DNA of 64,000 nucleotides from positions 4,268,720 to 4,332,719 of the forward strand of contig NZ_CM000745.1 of NCBI RefSeq assembly GCF_000161455.1. The letters are read 5' to 3'. The position numbers and the translations under genes are program-made. A model generated the notes under the pieces. It worked only from the letters and a program-made list of their open reading frames with translations. It did not search any database and was not told the DNA's origin. Source of the stretch: Bacillus pseudomycoides DSM 12442. Its GTDB lineage: Bacteria > Bacillota > Bacilli > Bacillales > Bacillaceae_G. This document shows, piece by piece, positions 48,940 through 57,256 of the stretch; position 1 is the first letter of the stretch, and each line of letters begins with the position of its first letter.

Positions 48940-49890
48940 ATGAATAGAAACACAAGAAAAATCGCAATTATTGGTACTGGATTAGTTGGATCAAGCTGTG
49001 CGTATTCAATTGTGAATCAAGGTATCTGTGAAGAGTTGGTATTAATTGATATAAATCATGAACGTGCAGTTGGAGAAGCGATGGATTTATCACACTGCAT
49101 TAACTTTACAAATACAAGAACAAAAGTGTATGCAGGCGATTATGAGGACTGCAAAGATATGGACATTGTTATTATTACAGCGGGTCCAGCTCCAAAACCA
49201 GGACAAAGTCGTTTGGATACTTTAGGAGCAAGCGCGAAAGTTATGGAAAGTGTTGTAGCAGGTGTAATGGAAAGCGGATTTGACGGTATCTTCTTAATTG
49301 CATCGAATCCAGTTGATATTATTACTTATCAAGTTTGGAAATTATCTGGTTTACCAAGAAATCGTGTGCTTGGTACAGGTACATCATTAGACTCTTCACG
49401 CTTAAGAACAATTTTATCTGAAATGCTTGAAGTAGACCCTCGTAGCATTCATGGTTACTCATTAGGTGAGCATGGTGATTCACAAATGGTTGCTTGGTCT
49501 CACGTAACAGTTGGTGGAAAACCAATTTTGCAAATTTTAGAAGAGCAAAAAGAACGTTTCGGTGAAATCGATTTAGATGAAATTGTTGAGAAAACTGCTA
49601 AAGCTGGTTGGGAAATTTATAAACGTAAGGGTACTACTTATTATGGAATTGGTAACTCACTCGCTTATATTGCAAGTTCTATCTTTAATGATGATCACCG
49701 CGTGATTGCTGTTTCAGCAATTTTAGATGGTGAATATGGCGAATATAATATTTGTACAGGTGTACCAGCAATTATTACAAGAGATGGTGTAAAAGAAGTT
49801 GTAGAACTAAACTTAACAGAAGCTGAAGAAGACCGATTTGCACAATCAAATGATGTTTTACGTGACTATATGAAAACAACTGGTTACTAA
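48940..49890 (+). CDS. ldh: L-lactate dehydrogenase
   Basis: A 316-residue NAD-dependent enzyme converting pyruvate to L-lactate. The IGTGLVGSSCAYS nucleotide-binding loop, the QSRLDTLGA substrate loop and GYSLGEHGDSQ with the catalytic histidine are all present. The B. cereus group has several ldh genes; which paralogue this is cannot be told. AGGAGAGG precedes ATG 48940. An EIIC-like membrane protein gene follows after 20 bases and is probably co-transcribed. Confidence 0.93.
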   Translation: MNRNTRKIAIIGTGLVGSSCAYSIVNQGICEELVLIDINHERAVGEAMDLSHCINFTNTRTKVYAGDYEDCKDMDIVIITAGPAPKPGQSRLDTLGASAKVMESVVAGVMESGFDGIFLIASNPVDIITYQVWKLSGLPRNRVLGTGTSLDSSRLRTILSEMLEVDPRSIHGYSLGEHGDSQMVAWSHVTVGGKPILQILEEQKERFGEIDLDEIVEKTAKAGWEIYKRKGTTYYGIGNSLAYIASSIFNDDHRVIAVSAILDGEYGEYNICTGVPAIITRDGVKEVVELNLTEAEEDRFAQSNDVLRDYMKTTGY

Positions 49891-49910
49891 ACTAGGAGAA
49901 GGTGAAATAG

Positions 49911-50924
49911 ATGAAGGAATATATAATGTCTCGTGTATTTAAAGGTTCTGCCGGAATTGCACAAGGTATTTTCGTATCCCTTGGAATTGGTTTACTTATC
50001 GAAAATATAGGAAGAATTGTTGATATTCCGATGTTAATTACAATTGGAGTTGTTGCGAAATCACTGATGGCACCAGCAATTGGAGCAGGGATTGCTTTCA
50101 TGCTTGGGGCAAACGGACTTGTCATTTTCTCAGCGATGGTTGCCGGAGCGATTGGAGCAGGGTCGATTTCGATGACTGAAGCCGGCTTAATTATTAAAAC
50201 TGGTGAACCAATTGGTGCGTTATTAACAGCAACTCTAGCGGTTTATATCGGTAAAAGATTAAGCGGAAAAACTGCTTTAGATATGATGCTCGTTCCATTT
50301 GCAGCAATATTAGGGTCTGGTATAGTTGGTATTTGGTTATCTCAAAATATTAGTCCTGTATTAAATACAGTTGGCGCATTTATTAAAGACAGCTCAGCTG
50401 GTAGTCCATTTATTGCTTCGATCGTGCTTGCGGTTGTTTGGGGGCTATTACTTATCTCTCCAGCTTCATCAGCAGCTCTAGCAATTGCACTTAGCCTAGA
50501 CGGTGTTGCAGGCGGCGCAGCACTTGCAGGATGTGTCGCTCAATTTATCGGATTCGCTGTTATCTCCGCAAAAGAAAACAATTTAGGTGGTATTTTAGCA
50601 CAAGCACTTTGTACTCCGAAAGTACAGTTGCCAAACATTACTAAAAATCCAATGATTCTCGTCCCAACTGTCGTTGCTAGCGCCATTGTGGGTCCTGTTT
50701 CTGCACTGATTTTCCACCTGGAAGCAGGTAAAGAAATTGCAGGTCTTGGATTAAGCTCTCTTATTGCACCAATTAACTTAATTTCCAGCCAAGGATTCGG
50801 TGTTGTACCAGCAATGGTCATCACTTATATCGTAATCCCAGTAGCTGTTTCTTATATACTTTACAGCGCGTTAAAAAAAGCCGGCCGTATTCATTCTGGC
50901 GATATGACTGTGCCGCAATCTTAA
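49911..50924 (+). CDS. PTS EIIC-like membrane protein (PTS_EIIC_2)
   Basis: A 337-residue protein with about ten membrane segments, rich in Gly and Ala (IGVVAKSLMAPAIGAGIAFMLGANG; GAIGAGSISMTEAG). It resembles the PTS_EIIC_2 family, but no EIIA or EIIB domain or gene is present here, so phosphotransferase-dependent transport is doubtful. It probably shares the ldh transcript (20-base gap, AAGGTG ribosome site). Where ldh operons usually carry a lactate permease, this gene takes its place, so a role in lactate or pyruvate movement is possible but unproven. Confidence 0.8.
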   Translation: MKEYIMSRVFKGSAGIAQGIFVSLGIGLLIENIGRIVDIPMLITIGVVAKSLMAPAIGAGIAFMLGANGLVIFSAMVAGAIGAGSISMTEAGLIIKTGEPIGALLTATLAVYIGKRLSGKTALDMMLVPFAAILGSGIVGIWLSQNISPVLNTVGAFIKDSSAGSPFIASIVLAVVWGLLLISPASSAALAIALSLDGVAGGAALAGCVAQFIGFAVISAKENNLGGILAQALCTPKVQLPNITKNPMILVPTVVASAIVGPVSALIFHLEAGKEIAGLGLSSLIAPINLISSQGFGVVPAMVITYIVIPVAVSYILYSALKKAGRIHSGDMTVPQS

Positions 50925-50954
50925 GTTACAATTGAAAATCTCCTTTATATAGAT

Positions 50955-50989
50955 AAAAGCAGACTGAAGAAGCCATAGTCTGCTTTTTT
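50955..50989. terminator. Bidirectional terminator
   Basis: AAAAGCAGACT and AGTCTGCTTTTTT arms between the convergent EIIC-like and PAP2 genes. Confidence 0.88.
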
Positions 50990-50991
50990 GT

Positions 50992-51645
50992 TTACATTTT
51001 ATAGGTTTGTCTCGCAGGAATTGTAATTGTGTCTTTTCGGTTTACTAGTAAAAGCTGCACACCGAAGTATAGCGTGCTTGCAACTGCCATACCGGAAACG
51101 GCATCTAAGAAGGCATGTTGCTTTGTAAATAACGTCGATAAAATAATAAGTGAGCCAAAGAAAGTAAGAATGTAATATTCCCATCTGTGCTGTTCTCTTC
51201 GCTTATAAGCCGCTAACATAATCACAAATGTTGTGAGAACGTGGATGCTAGGAAAACAGTTTACAGGTTGATCAATACTATATATATAGCGAACTAAGTC
51301 AGAAAATACATCTGTCCCTACTACTGTTGGACGTGGTACGGTTGTTTGCCAAAAGTAGTAAATCGAAAAGCACGTAAGCTTTCCTAGGATAACGCTGCTT
51401 AATGTTACATAATATTGTTTTCGATCTTTAAAGCAATAATAAATGAGTGCGCCGTATAAGTATGGGAACCAAATTAAATACGGAATAATAAATGCCTTCA
51501 CAAATGGAATCCAATCATCAACTACTGTTGTAACATCAACAGCATGAACACCAGATTTATTCAGTACATCGTAAAGGGGACTTACGAGTACGAGTAGAAG
51601 TATATAACTTAATGGAAGAAAAGATGAAAGTTTATATTTTTTCAT
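50992..51645 (-). CDS. PAP2 family membrane phosphatase
   Basis: A 217-residue protein with five or six membrane spans. NCFPSIHVLTT is the PSxH motif and TKQHAFLDAVSG the HxxxD motif of lipid phosphatases of the PAP2/inositolphosphotransferase type; the phosphate-binding KxxxxxxRP is seen as TTVPRP. It probably acts on undecaprenyl pyrophosphate, phosphatidic acid or a phospholipid headgroup. Monocistronic. Confidence 0.87.
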   Translation of the reverse strand: MKKYKLSSFLPLSYILLLVLVSPLYDVLNKSGVHAVDVTTVVDDWIPFVKAFIIPYLIWFPYLYGALIYYCFKDRKQYYVTLSSVILGKLTCFSIYYFWQTTVPRPTVVGTDVFSDLVRYIYSIDQPVNCFPSIHVLTTFVIMLAAYKRREQHRWEYYILTFFGSLIILSTLFTKQHAFLDAVSGMAVASTLYFGVQLLLVNRKDTITIPARQTYKM

Positions 51646-51725
51646 GACTATCTCCTAGTGTTTAGTAATGTAAGTAAATCCAGTTGATTATAATATAGAA
51701 AATCAAAATGGGCTATCGATTTCAC

Positions 51726-51757
51726 TTACATTTTTTTGTATTAACCTTACATTTTTG
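51726..51757 (+). promoter_or_regulatory. Direct repeats in lipoprotein gene promoter
   Basis: TTACATTTTTT (51727) and TTACATTTTTG (51748) are offset by 21 bases; a response-regulator site is possible. Confidence 0.35.
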
Positions 51758-51786
51758 TCACTTGACTTTTAATGGGAGGATGAGAT

Positions 51787-52320
51787 ATGAAACGTTTGCT
51801 TGTTTTGTTGGTTCTTATATTGTTATGTCTCGTGGGAGCTGGATGTGCAAAGAATAAGGATGTGCCATCTGCTTTAGAGTATAGCGGGAGAGCGCTTGTA
51901 ATTGGAGTTATCGGTGAGGCGCCAAAGGATACATTTAGAAACATAAAGTTTGTGAAGGTGAATTTAGATCAGATAAAAGAGAAATCAGAGAAAGTCGACG
52001 GATTTCTCGTTATGAAAGAATATTTTCAAGAAGCATCAGAAGAAAAATATACAGAGCTATTTTTAGGATTAAAAAAGCCAGTGTTTTTTATCGGTTTAAA
52101 GGATAAGCCATATTTGATTTTTATAGAAAAAGATTTGGATTATAACAATGCACCAACAGATAAAGCAATGATGTATACACAAGGATTTGTAAATCTAGGA
52201 AGTAGTGAAGGGCAGTATTGGGGCACTGGTTTATACAATGATACGATTTCGGAGCAAAGTATTCATAATATGTATATATACGTATTTCAAACGATTGCAG
52301 ATTATTTGAGCAGGCATTGA
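51787..52320 (+). CDS. Putative lipoprotein of unknown function
   Basis: A 177-residue exported protein. Signal peptide with lipobox LVGAGC makes C20 the lipid-modified residue. The rest is a soluble alpha/beta domain I do not recognise (GVIGEAPKDTFRNIKFVKV; VFFIGLKDKPYLIF). GGGAGGA precedes the ATG. Two TTACATTTTT units (51727, 51748) lie in its promoter. It appears monocistronic. Confidence 0.72.
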   Translation: MKRLLVLLVLILLCLVGAGCAKNKDVPSALEYSGRALVIGVIGEAPKDTFRNIKFVKVNLDQIKEKSEKVDGFLVMKEYFQEASEEKYTELFLGLKKPVFFIGLKDKPYLIFIEKDLDYNNAPTDKAMMYTQGFVNLGSSEGQYWGTGLYNDTISEQSIHNMYIYVFQTIADYLSRH

Positions 52321-52352
52321 GAAGCTCCGGACTAGGGGCTTTTTATTTTTTA
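52319..52352 (+). terminator. Weak terminator after lipoprotein gene
   Basis: AAGCTCC and GGGGCTT arms with G-U pairing, followed by TTTATTTTTT. Confidence 0.55.
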
Positions 52353-52357
52353 GTTAT

Positions 52358-52377
52358 TTAAATAAACGTTTGTTTAA
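52358..52377. promoter_or_regulatory. TetR-like palindrome
   Basis: TTAAATAAACGTTTGTTTAA is a near-perfect palindrome (two mismatches) centred on AAACGTTT, like TetR-family operators. The intended gene is unclear; yusI lies 220 bases downstream. Confidence 0.4.
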
Positions 52378-52599
52378 GATGTATGTTCGGTCTAAATGAT
52401 ACATAATGAATGAAGAGGGGAAATTTTTATATTTATTTTTTTATATATTATTTTTCTTTAAATGGCGGAAAATAAGGAAAATTTGCAGGATAAAAGAAAA
52501 TTGTCGCGAAATAAGTTAAAGTTTGGAGAAGAATCGTTTGAAATAATAAAACGTTTTCTATATGATAAAGGTAAAGGTTAGTAAAAAGTAGGTGAATTT

Positions 52600-52965
52600 A
52601 TGGCAGTAACATTTTATTCATATCCAAAGTGTGGAACATGTCAAAAAGCAAAAAAATGGTTTGAGGCAAACGATGTAGCATATGAAATGATTCATATTGT
52701 TGAAAATCCACCATCAAAAGAAGATTTGCGTAATTTACATGCGAAAAGTGAATTGCCATTAAAAAAATTCTTTAATACAAGTGGAATGCGTTACCGTGAA
52801 CTTGGCTTAAAAGATAAGTTAAAAGATGCAAGTGAGGACGAAATGTTTGAGCTATTAGCATCTGATGGCATGTTGATTAAACGTCCAATCGTAACAGATG
52901 GCACGAATGTAACACTTGGTTTTAACGAAGAGCAGTTTGAAAGTGTGTGGAAAAAGTACCAATAA
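52600..52965 (+). CDS. yusI: Spx/ArsC family protein YusI
   Basis: A 121-residue thioredoxin-fold protein. CGTC near the N-terminus is the CxxC redox motif, and KKFFNTSGMRYRELGLKDKL and LIKRPIVTDG are ArsC/Spx-family signatures. It could be an arsenate reductase-like or Spx-like redox protein; the conserved order yusI-gcvH matches B. subtilis. TAGGTG precedes ATG 52600. Confidence 0.88.
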   Translation: MAVTFYSYPKCGTCQKAKKWFEANDVAYEMIHIVENPPSKEDLRNLHAKSELPLKKFFNTSGMRYRELGLKDKLKDASEDEMFELLASDGMLIKRPIVTDGTNVTLGFNEEQFESVWKKYQ

Positions 52966-53006
52966 GGTATTTTTACATAATTAATACATTCACTGGAGGT
53001 ACAGTC

Positions 53007-53390
53007 ATGAGCATTCCAAATCATTTACGTTACTCTGAAGAACACGAATGGGTAAAAACTGAAGGCAACGAAGTTGTTATCGGTATTACTCATTTTGCAC
53101 AAAGTGAGTTAGGCGATATCGTATTCGTTGAACTTCCTGAAGTAGGTGCAACAATTGAAGCTGACGAGCCATTCGGAAGCGTAGAATCTGTTAAAACAGT
53201 TTCTGAATTATACGCACCTGTAAGTGGTAAAGTTGTGGCAGTAAACGAAGAATTAAGCGACCAACCAGAACTTGTTAACGAATCTCCGTACGAAGGTGCA
53301 TGGATGGTTAAGATTGAACTTTCTGATGCAAGTGAAGTAGAGAAGTTATTATCTGCAGAACAATACGCAGAAATGACAAACCAAGACTAA
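53007..53390 (+). CDS. gcvH: Glycine cleavage system H protein
   Basis: A 127-residue lipoyl-carrier protein. K63 in GSVESVKTVSEL is the lipoylation site. It shuttles the methylamine group between P and T proteins of glycine cleavage, and in Bacillus also donates lipoyl groups to other lipoyl enzymes. ATG 53007 follows CTGGAGG. It lies 41 bases after yusI. Confidence 0.95.
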   Translation: MSIPNHLRYSEEHEWVKTEGNEVVIGITHFAQSELGDIVFVELPEVGATIEADEPFGSVESVKTVSELYAPVSGKVVAVNEELSDQPELVNESPYEGAWMVKIELSDASEVEKLLSAEQYAEMTNQD

Positions 53391-53401
53391 TTTTAGTCGA
53401 G

Positions 53402-53436
53402 ATAAAAAGGACAGCCTATGTGCTGTCCTTTTTATT
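53402..53436 (+). terminator. Terminator after gcvH
   Basis: AAAAAGGACAGC and GCTGTCCTTTTT arms. Confidence 0.88.
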
Positions 53437-53444
53437 TTTCATTG

Positions 53445-53725
53445 CGTAAAAGGACACCTTCTGTGCTAGAAGCTTCATCCCCCCCACATTCTGAGCGAGC
53501 CGCCTGCGCTTTTCTTTTAATCCAGCTCCAGCGGCAAGGATGCTCGGTGGCTTCCCTTCTTCCTACGAGGCAAAAAAGCGCCTTTACGTCAGGAATTCCA
53601 ACGTCCTTCTGTTCTGAGCGAGCCGCTTCCACTTTTCTTTATCCAGCTCCGCCTCATAGTCCTTCATGTCTAAGAACCTTCCGCACAAGAAGACAAAAAA
53701 CGCCTTCTGTGCGAAAGAGCCTTAG
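53445..53725. repeat. bcr-type repeats, copy C, compound
   Basis: A GC-richer block of about 280 bases with GAGCGAGCCGCCTGCGCTTTT, AATCCAGCTCCAGCGGC and TTCCAACGTCCTTCTGTTC, then a second partial unit (ATCCAGCTCCGCCTC...) and a final CGCCTTCTGTGCGAAAG part that echoes GACACCTTCTGTGC at its start. Readings through it are not genes. Confidence 0.7.
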
Positions 53726-53839
53726 CCAACAGGGCTAAACAGTTTCACAAAAATAAACAGGAAACAACATGAAAAGAACGAATATACTATATACTAAAGT
53801 AAGGTTGTTTTATAGTATATGGTGATCGGGTGATGACAT

Positions 53840-54184
53840 ATGGTCTATGTAGAGAAAGTCATTATTGTCGAAGGAAAATCAGATAGAAGAAAGATTGAAT
53901 CTATTATTCGCGAACCAGTGGAAATTGTTTGTACAAATGGTACAATTGGTTTGTCGAAAATGGATGAACTCATTGATCAGTTTTTTGATAAAGAAGTATA
54001 TGTGCTAGTGGATGCTGATGCTGCAGGTGAAAAGCTCAGAAAACAATTTCGTAAAGAATTTCCGCAAGCTGAGCATATTTACATTGATCGTTCGTATCGT
54101 GAAGTGGCAACTGCTCCTTCTAATCATTTAGCGAACGTATTATGGGGAGCTGACATTGACGTTTATACAGAATATTTACGGTAA
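53840..54184 (+). CDS. yusF: Toprim domain protein YusF
   Basis: A 114-residue minimal Toprim protein. E11 in VEGKSD and D58/D60 in VDADAAG are the metal-binding catalytic residues. Related proteins include RNase M5-like nucleases and small Toprim proteins of unknown role. It is followed within a few bases by the thioredoxin-like yusE, matching B. subtilis order. Confidence 0.85.
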   Translation: MVYVEKVIIVEGKSDRRKIESIIREPVEIVCTNGTIGLSKMDELIDQFFDKEVYVLVDADAAGEKLRKQFRKEFPQAEHIYIDRSYREVATAPSNHLANVLWGADIDVYTEYLR

Positions 54185-54196
54185 GGAATGATAGAA

Positions 54197-54496
54197 GTGA
54201 TTGACTGGACAGGTGCTGAAGCTACAGCTTTAATAGCAGACCAAGAAAAAACAGTGTTATATGTATATACACCGATGTGTGGAACATGCCAATTAGCAAA
54301 GAAGATGTTAACAGTTGTAGAAGCTACTATATCTAATTTGGAAATAGGAATGCTAGATTTAAATTACGCTCCGCACTTAGCGCGAGAATATGAGGTAGAA
54401 AGTGTACCTTGTTTACTCGTATTTGAGCGGGGAACACTTATGAAGAAAATATATGCATTTCATTCAGTTGAATATTTATATACGGAATTACAGTAG
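54197..54496 (+). CDS. yusE: Thioredoxin-like protein YusE
   Basis: About 99 residues with a thioredoxin fold; the active-site CGTC lies in YTPMCGTCQLAK, and SVPCLLVFERG contains the cis-Pro region. It is probably a cytosolic thiol-disulfide protein. The GTG at 54197 is preferred since TAAGGA lies 9 bases upstream; ATG 54188 directly abuts that ribosome site. It starts just after yusF. Confidence 0.8.
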   Translation: MIDWTGAEATALIADQEKTVLYVYTPMCGTCQLAKKMLTVVEATISNLEIGMLDLNYAPHLAREYEVESVPCLLVFERGTLMKKIYAFHSVEYLYTELQ

Positions 54497-54648
54497 GCGG
54501 CAATGTTTTTGCCGCCTCGACATATTTCTTGGGAAATACGCCTGAAAGATAGAAGTGATACGTTATTTGTCGAGAGAAAGTAACAGGATTGCCCTTTAAG
54601 AAGATGGAATGGTATTTAGTAGAAAGTGATATGAAGGATGTGATTAGA

Positions 54649-54993
54649 ATGGGATTATATTCGTTGCTTCAATCATTTGTAACGTATGCCAATAGCCAAT
54701 ATCATTTAGAGCCACTTCTACGGCAAGGAGAAAAAATAATTAATATCCGTTTGGGAGCTGAGTGTTATTCACTTCAAATCTCAAGAGAGTATATACAAAT
54801 TTTGAAAGGAACCGAGGGAACAGAACAAATTGTTTGTTTTGGGGAGGAAGACCTACAGCGATTAGTTACTGGGAATATTCGGTTACAAACTTTAATTAAT
54901 AATGGGCGTGTACACTATTCTGGAACGTATCGCACGATGCTATTATTTGAATCAGTGTTTCATATATGTAAACCAATGCCGGTAGGTGCTTAA
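54649..54993 (+). CDS. yusD: YusD-like protein, SCP2-like fold
   Basis: About 114 residues. The C-terminal part (GEEDLQRLVTGNIRLQTLINNGRVHYSGTYRTMLLFESVF) resembles SCP2-type sterol/lipid carrier domains. Context (yusF, yusE upstream; met operon downstream) matches B. subtilis yusD. The start is uncertain: ATG 54649 has AAGGATGTG upstream, while an upstream TTG at 54589 or ATG at 54604 would lengthen the protein but lack good ribosome sites. Confidence 0.7.
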   Translation: MGLYSLLQSFVTYANSQYHLEPLLRQGEKIINIRLGAECYSLQISREYIQILKGTEGTEQIVCFGEEDLQRLVTGNIRLQTLINNGRVHYSGTYRTMLLFESVFHICKPMPVGA

Positions 54994-55027
54994 TATTCCG
55001 AAGTTTCGTTTTTTGTGAAAATTCCTG

Positions 55028-55056
55028 TTGACATAGTGGGTGTATATTGATACAAT
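55028..55056 (+). promoter_or_regulatory. Promoter of metNPQ riboswitch transcript
   Basis: TTGACA (55028-55033), 17 bases, TACAAT (55051-55056). Confidence 0.85.
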
Positions 55057-55118
55057 TCAATTCATAAAATATAGACAATTTCATAAATTTCAAATCAGAC
55101 GAAAATTGAATCTGATTT

Positions 55119-55294
55119 CTCTTATCAAGAGAGGTGGAGGGACTGAGCCCTATGAAACCCGGCAACCGTCAACTTTTATGTTGAAATGGTGCCAATTCCT
55201 GCAAAGCAAATGCTTTGAGAGATGAGAGAAAGGGATAATGTTGATATACGCATATAAACCTTTCTGCTCATTCTAGAGGCAGAAAGGTTTTTTT
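55119..55294 (+). promoter_or_regulatory. SAM-I riboswitch (S-box) with terminator
   Basis: The S-box core is complete: CTTATCAAGAGAGGTGGAGG, GGACTGAGCCC, TGAAACCCGGCAACC, GGTGCCAATTCC and GAGATGAGAG. The terminator is at 55257-55294 (AACCTTTCTGC and GCAGAAAGGTT, then T run). SAM binding favours termination, so metNPQ is expressed when SAM is low. A bcr-type repeat is inserted between the terminator and metN. Confidence 0.96.
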
Positions 55295-55331
55295 GTTGTT
55301 TGAATGAGGAGGATGTTCGAATAATAAAAAG

Positions 55332-55470
55332 AGCCGCTTATGCGTTTTAAGAAATCTAGCTCCAGCGGCTAGAACATTCGGTCGTTTCACCCCTTCCTGC
55401 GAGGTGAAAAGCGCCTCTATGTCAGGGGTTCCAACGCCCTCTTGTTCTGAGCAAGCCGCTTGCGCTTTTT
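55332..55470. repeat. bcr-type intergenic repeat, copy B
   Basis: Aligns throughout with the copy at 12941-13082: AGCCGCTTATGCGTTTTAA at the left, AGCTCCAGCGGCTAGAACA, GTTCCAACGCCCTCTTGTTC, and AGCCGCTTGCGCTTTTTAA at the right. It lies in the metNPQ leader, downstream of the riboswitch. Confidence 0.75.
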
Positions 55471-55493
55471 AAATCAAAAAGGGGTGATACACC

Positions 55494-56519
55494 ATGATTC
55501 TATTAGAGAATGTAAAGAAGATATATAAGTCAAAAAGCGGTGATGTCACTGCTGTGGATAACGCCAATTTAAAAATAGAGAAAGGTGAGATATTTGGTGT
55601 TATCGGATATAGTGGTGCTGGGAAAAGTTCTTTAATTCGATTGTTTAATCAATTAGAGAAGCCAACTTCCGGACAGATTACGATAGCTAATCGAGTTATT
55701 TCCACAATTACAGGGAGTGAACTTCGAAAGGCAAGACAAGAAATTGGAATGATTTTTCAGCATTTTAACTTACTGTGGTCACGAACTGTACGTGAAAATA
55801 TCGCTTTTCCACTTGAAATTGCAGGTGTAGATAAAGTGCAGCGAAGAAAGCGTGTGGATGAGTTGATTCATCTTGTTGGATTAGAAGGTAGAGGTGATGC
55901 GTATCCATCTCAATTGAGCGGCGGGCAAAAGCAACGCGTTGGGATTGCAAGAGCATTAGCGAATAATCCAAAGGTGCTCTTGTGTGATGAAGCGACATCA
56001 GCACTTGATCCAGAAACCACAGATCAAATTTTAGATTTACTATTAGATATTAATAAACGTCTTGGATTAACAATTGTACTGATTACACATGAAATGCATG
56101 TGATTCAAAAAATTTGTAATCGTGTTGCGGTAATGGAAAAAGGAAAAATTGTGGAGACTGGTCCTGTACTAGATGTATTCCGTAATCCACAGCAGGAGAT
56201 TACAAAGCGTTTTGTTAAGCAAATAACAGATTCTGAAGATGCGGATGAAGCAATTGAACATTTAGCAGAGAAGTATCCGGAAGGCAAGGTTGTAAAGTTG
56301 CAATTTATTGGTGAAGTAGTAGAAAGACCTGTCTTGCAGGAACTTATGAAGCAAGATGGCGTGGAAGTAAGCATTCTGCAAGGGAACATTGCACAAACGG
56401 CAAACGGGGCGTATGGAAGTTTAATTGTCCACTTAAATGGTGCTGAAGATGTGGTTGCAAAAGCAATTGCGACGATTCAACAAGAGCAAGTCGAGCTGGA
56501 GGTGATTGCACATGGATAA
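55494..56519 (+). CDS. metN: Methionine ABC transporter ATP-binding protein MetN
   Basis: A 341-residue ABC ATPase. Walker A GYSGAGKSS (38-46), signature LSGGQKQR, Walker B VLLCDEATSALD, and a C-terminal NIL/ACT-type regulatory domain from about residue 260 that binds methionine. With MetP and MetQ it imports methionine. GGGGTGAT precedes the ATG. It overlaps metP by 8 bases and is under the SAM riboswitch. Confidence 0.95.
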   Translation: MILLENVKKIYKSKSGDVTAVDNANLKIEKGEIFGVIGYSGAGKSSLIRLFNQLEKPTSGQITIANRVISTITGSELRKARQEIGMIFQHFNLLWSRTVRENIAFPLEIAGVDKVQRRKRVDELIHLVGLEGRGDAYPSQLSGGQKQRVGIARALANNPKVLLCDEATSALDPETTDQILDLLLDINKRLGLTIVLITHEMHVIQKICNRVAVMEKGKIVETGPVLDVFRNPQQEITKRFVKQITDSEDADEAIEHLAEKYPEGKVVKLQFIGEVVERPVLQELMKQDGVEVSILQGNIAQTANGAYGSLIVHLNGAEDVVAKAIATIQQEQVELEVIAHG

Positions 56520-57177
56520 TTTGTTTCAAAATGTCGATTGGGACAAAATGCTAGAGGCTACGGGAGAAACGTTATACATGACGGCAGTTGCCGCGTTTGC
56601 AACGTTTGTCTTAGGTCTTATTTTGGGATTGCTACTGTTTCTGACAGGAAAAGATAATCTCTGGGAAAACAAGCCAGTTAATATTGTAATTGGTGCGTTT
56701 GTAAATATTTTTCGTTCGATCCCGTTTATTATTTTAATCATTTTACTTATTCCATTTACGAAGCTTCTTCTAAACACGATTCTCGGTGCAAGTGCCGCAT
56801 TACCAGCATTAATTGTTGGGGCAGCACCGTTCTATGCGAGAATGGTCGAAATCGCACTTCGTGAAATTGATAAAGGTGTCATTGAAGCATCAAAGGCGAT
56901 GGGAGCAAAGACAAGTACAATTATTTTAAAAGTACTTATACCAGAATCTTTGCCAGCGCTTGTTTCCGGGATTACGGTAACAGCTATTGCGCTTGTCGGT
57001 TACACAGCAATGGCTGGAGTGGTCGGAGCAGGTGGACTTGGTACACTTGCTTATTTAGAAGGGTTTCAGCGCAATAATAGTGATGTAACGCTTATGGCAA
57101 CAATTCTTGTACTTGTGATTGTATTTATCATTCAAATGCTTGGTGACTTGCTCACGAAGCGTCTTGATAAAAGATAA
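56512..57177 (+). CDS. metP: Methionine ABC transporter permease MetP (MetI)
   Basis: A 221-residue permease with five membrane spans. The EAA loop reads EASKAMGAKTSTIILKVLIPESLPALVSG. Start ATG 56512 has GGAGG 9 bases upstream inside metN, so the overlap suggests translational coupling. A hairpin lies in the gap to metQ. Confidence 0.95.
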   Translation: MDNLFQNVDWDKMLEATGETLYMTAVAAFATFVLGLILGLLLFLTGKDNLWENKPVNIVIGAFVNIFRSIPFIILIILLIPFTKLLLNTILGASAALPALIVGAAPFYARMVEIALREIDKGVIEASKAMGAKTSTIILKVLIPESLPALVSGITVTAIALVGYTAMAGVVGAGGLGTLAYLEGFQRNNSDVTLMATILVLVIVFIIQMLGDLLTKRLDKR

Positions 57178-57180
57178 AGA

Positions 57181-57207
57181 GAAGTCTTCGTGTAAGACGA
57201 AGACTTC
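57181..57207 (+). other. Hairpin between metP and metQ
   Basis: GAAGTCTTCG and CGAAGACTTC are perfect 10-base arms around TGTAAGA, without a T run. It could protect or process the mRNA, or reduce expression of one side. Confidence 0.6.
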
Positions 57208-57256
57208 CTATAGATTTTTAATTTTGAATATTGAAAAAAAGAAAGGGTGTCATAAC

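Noticed and set aside
52462..52581. 39-codon reading (MAENKENLQDKRKLSRNK...) before yusI
   Set aside because: Highly charged and AT-driven, with no ribosome site and no recognised relatives; it could be a gene remnant but cannot be supported.
53418..53738. 106-codon open reading on the plus strand
   Set aside because: It lies entirely in the gcvH terminator and bcr-type repeats, has no ribosome site, and has a composition unlike neighbouring proteins.
55040..55225. 61-codon reading before metN
   Set aside because: It is made of the SAM-I riboswitch aptamer.
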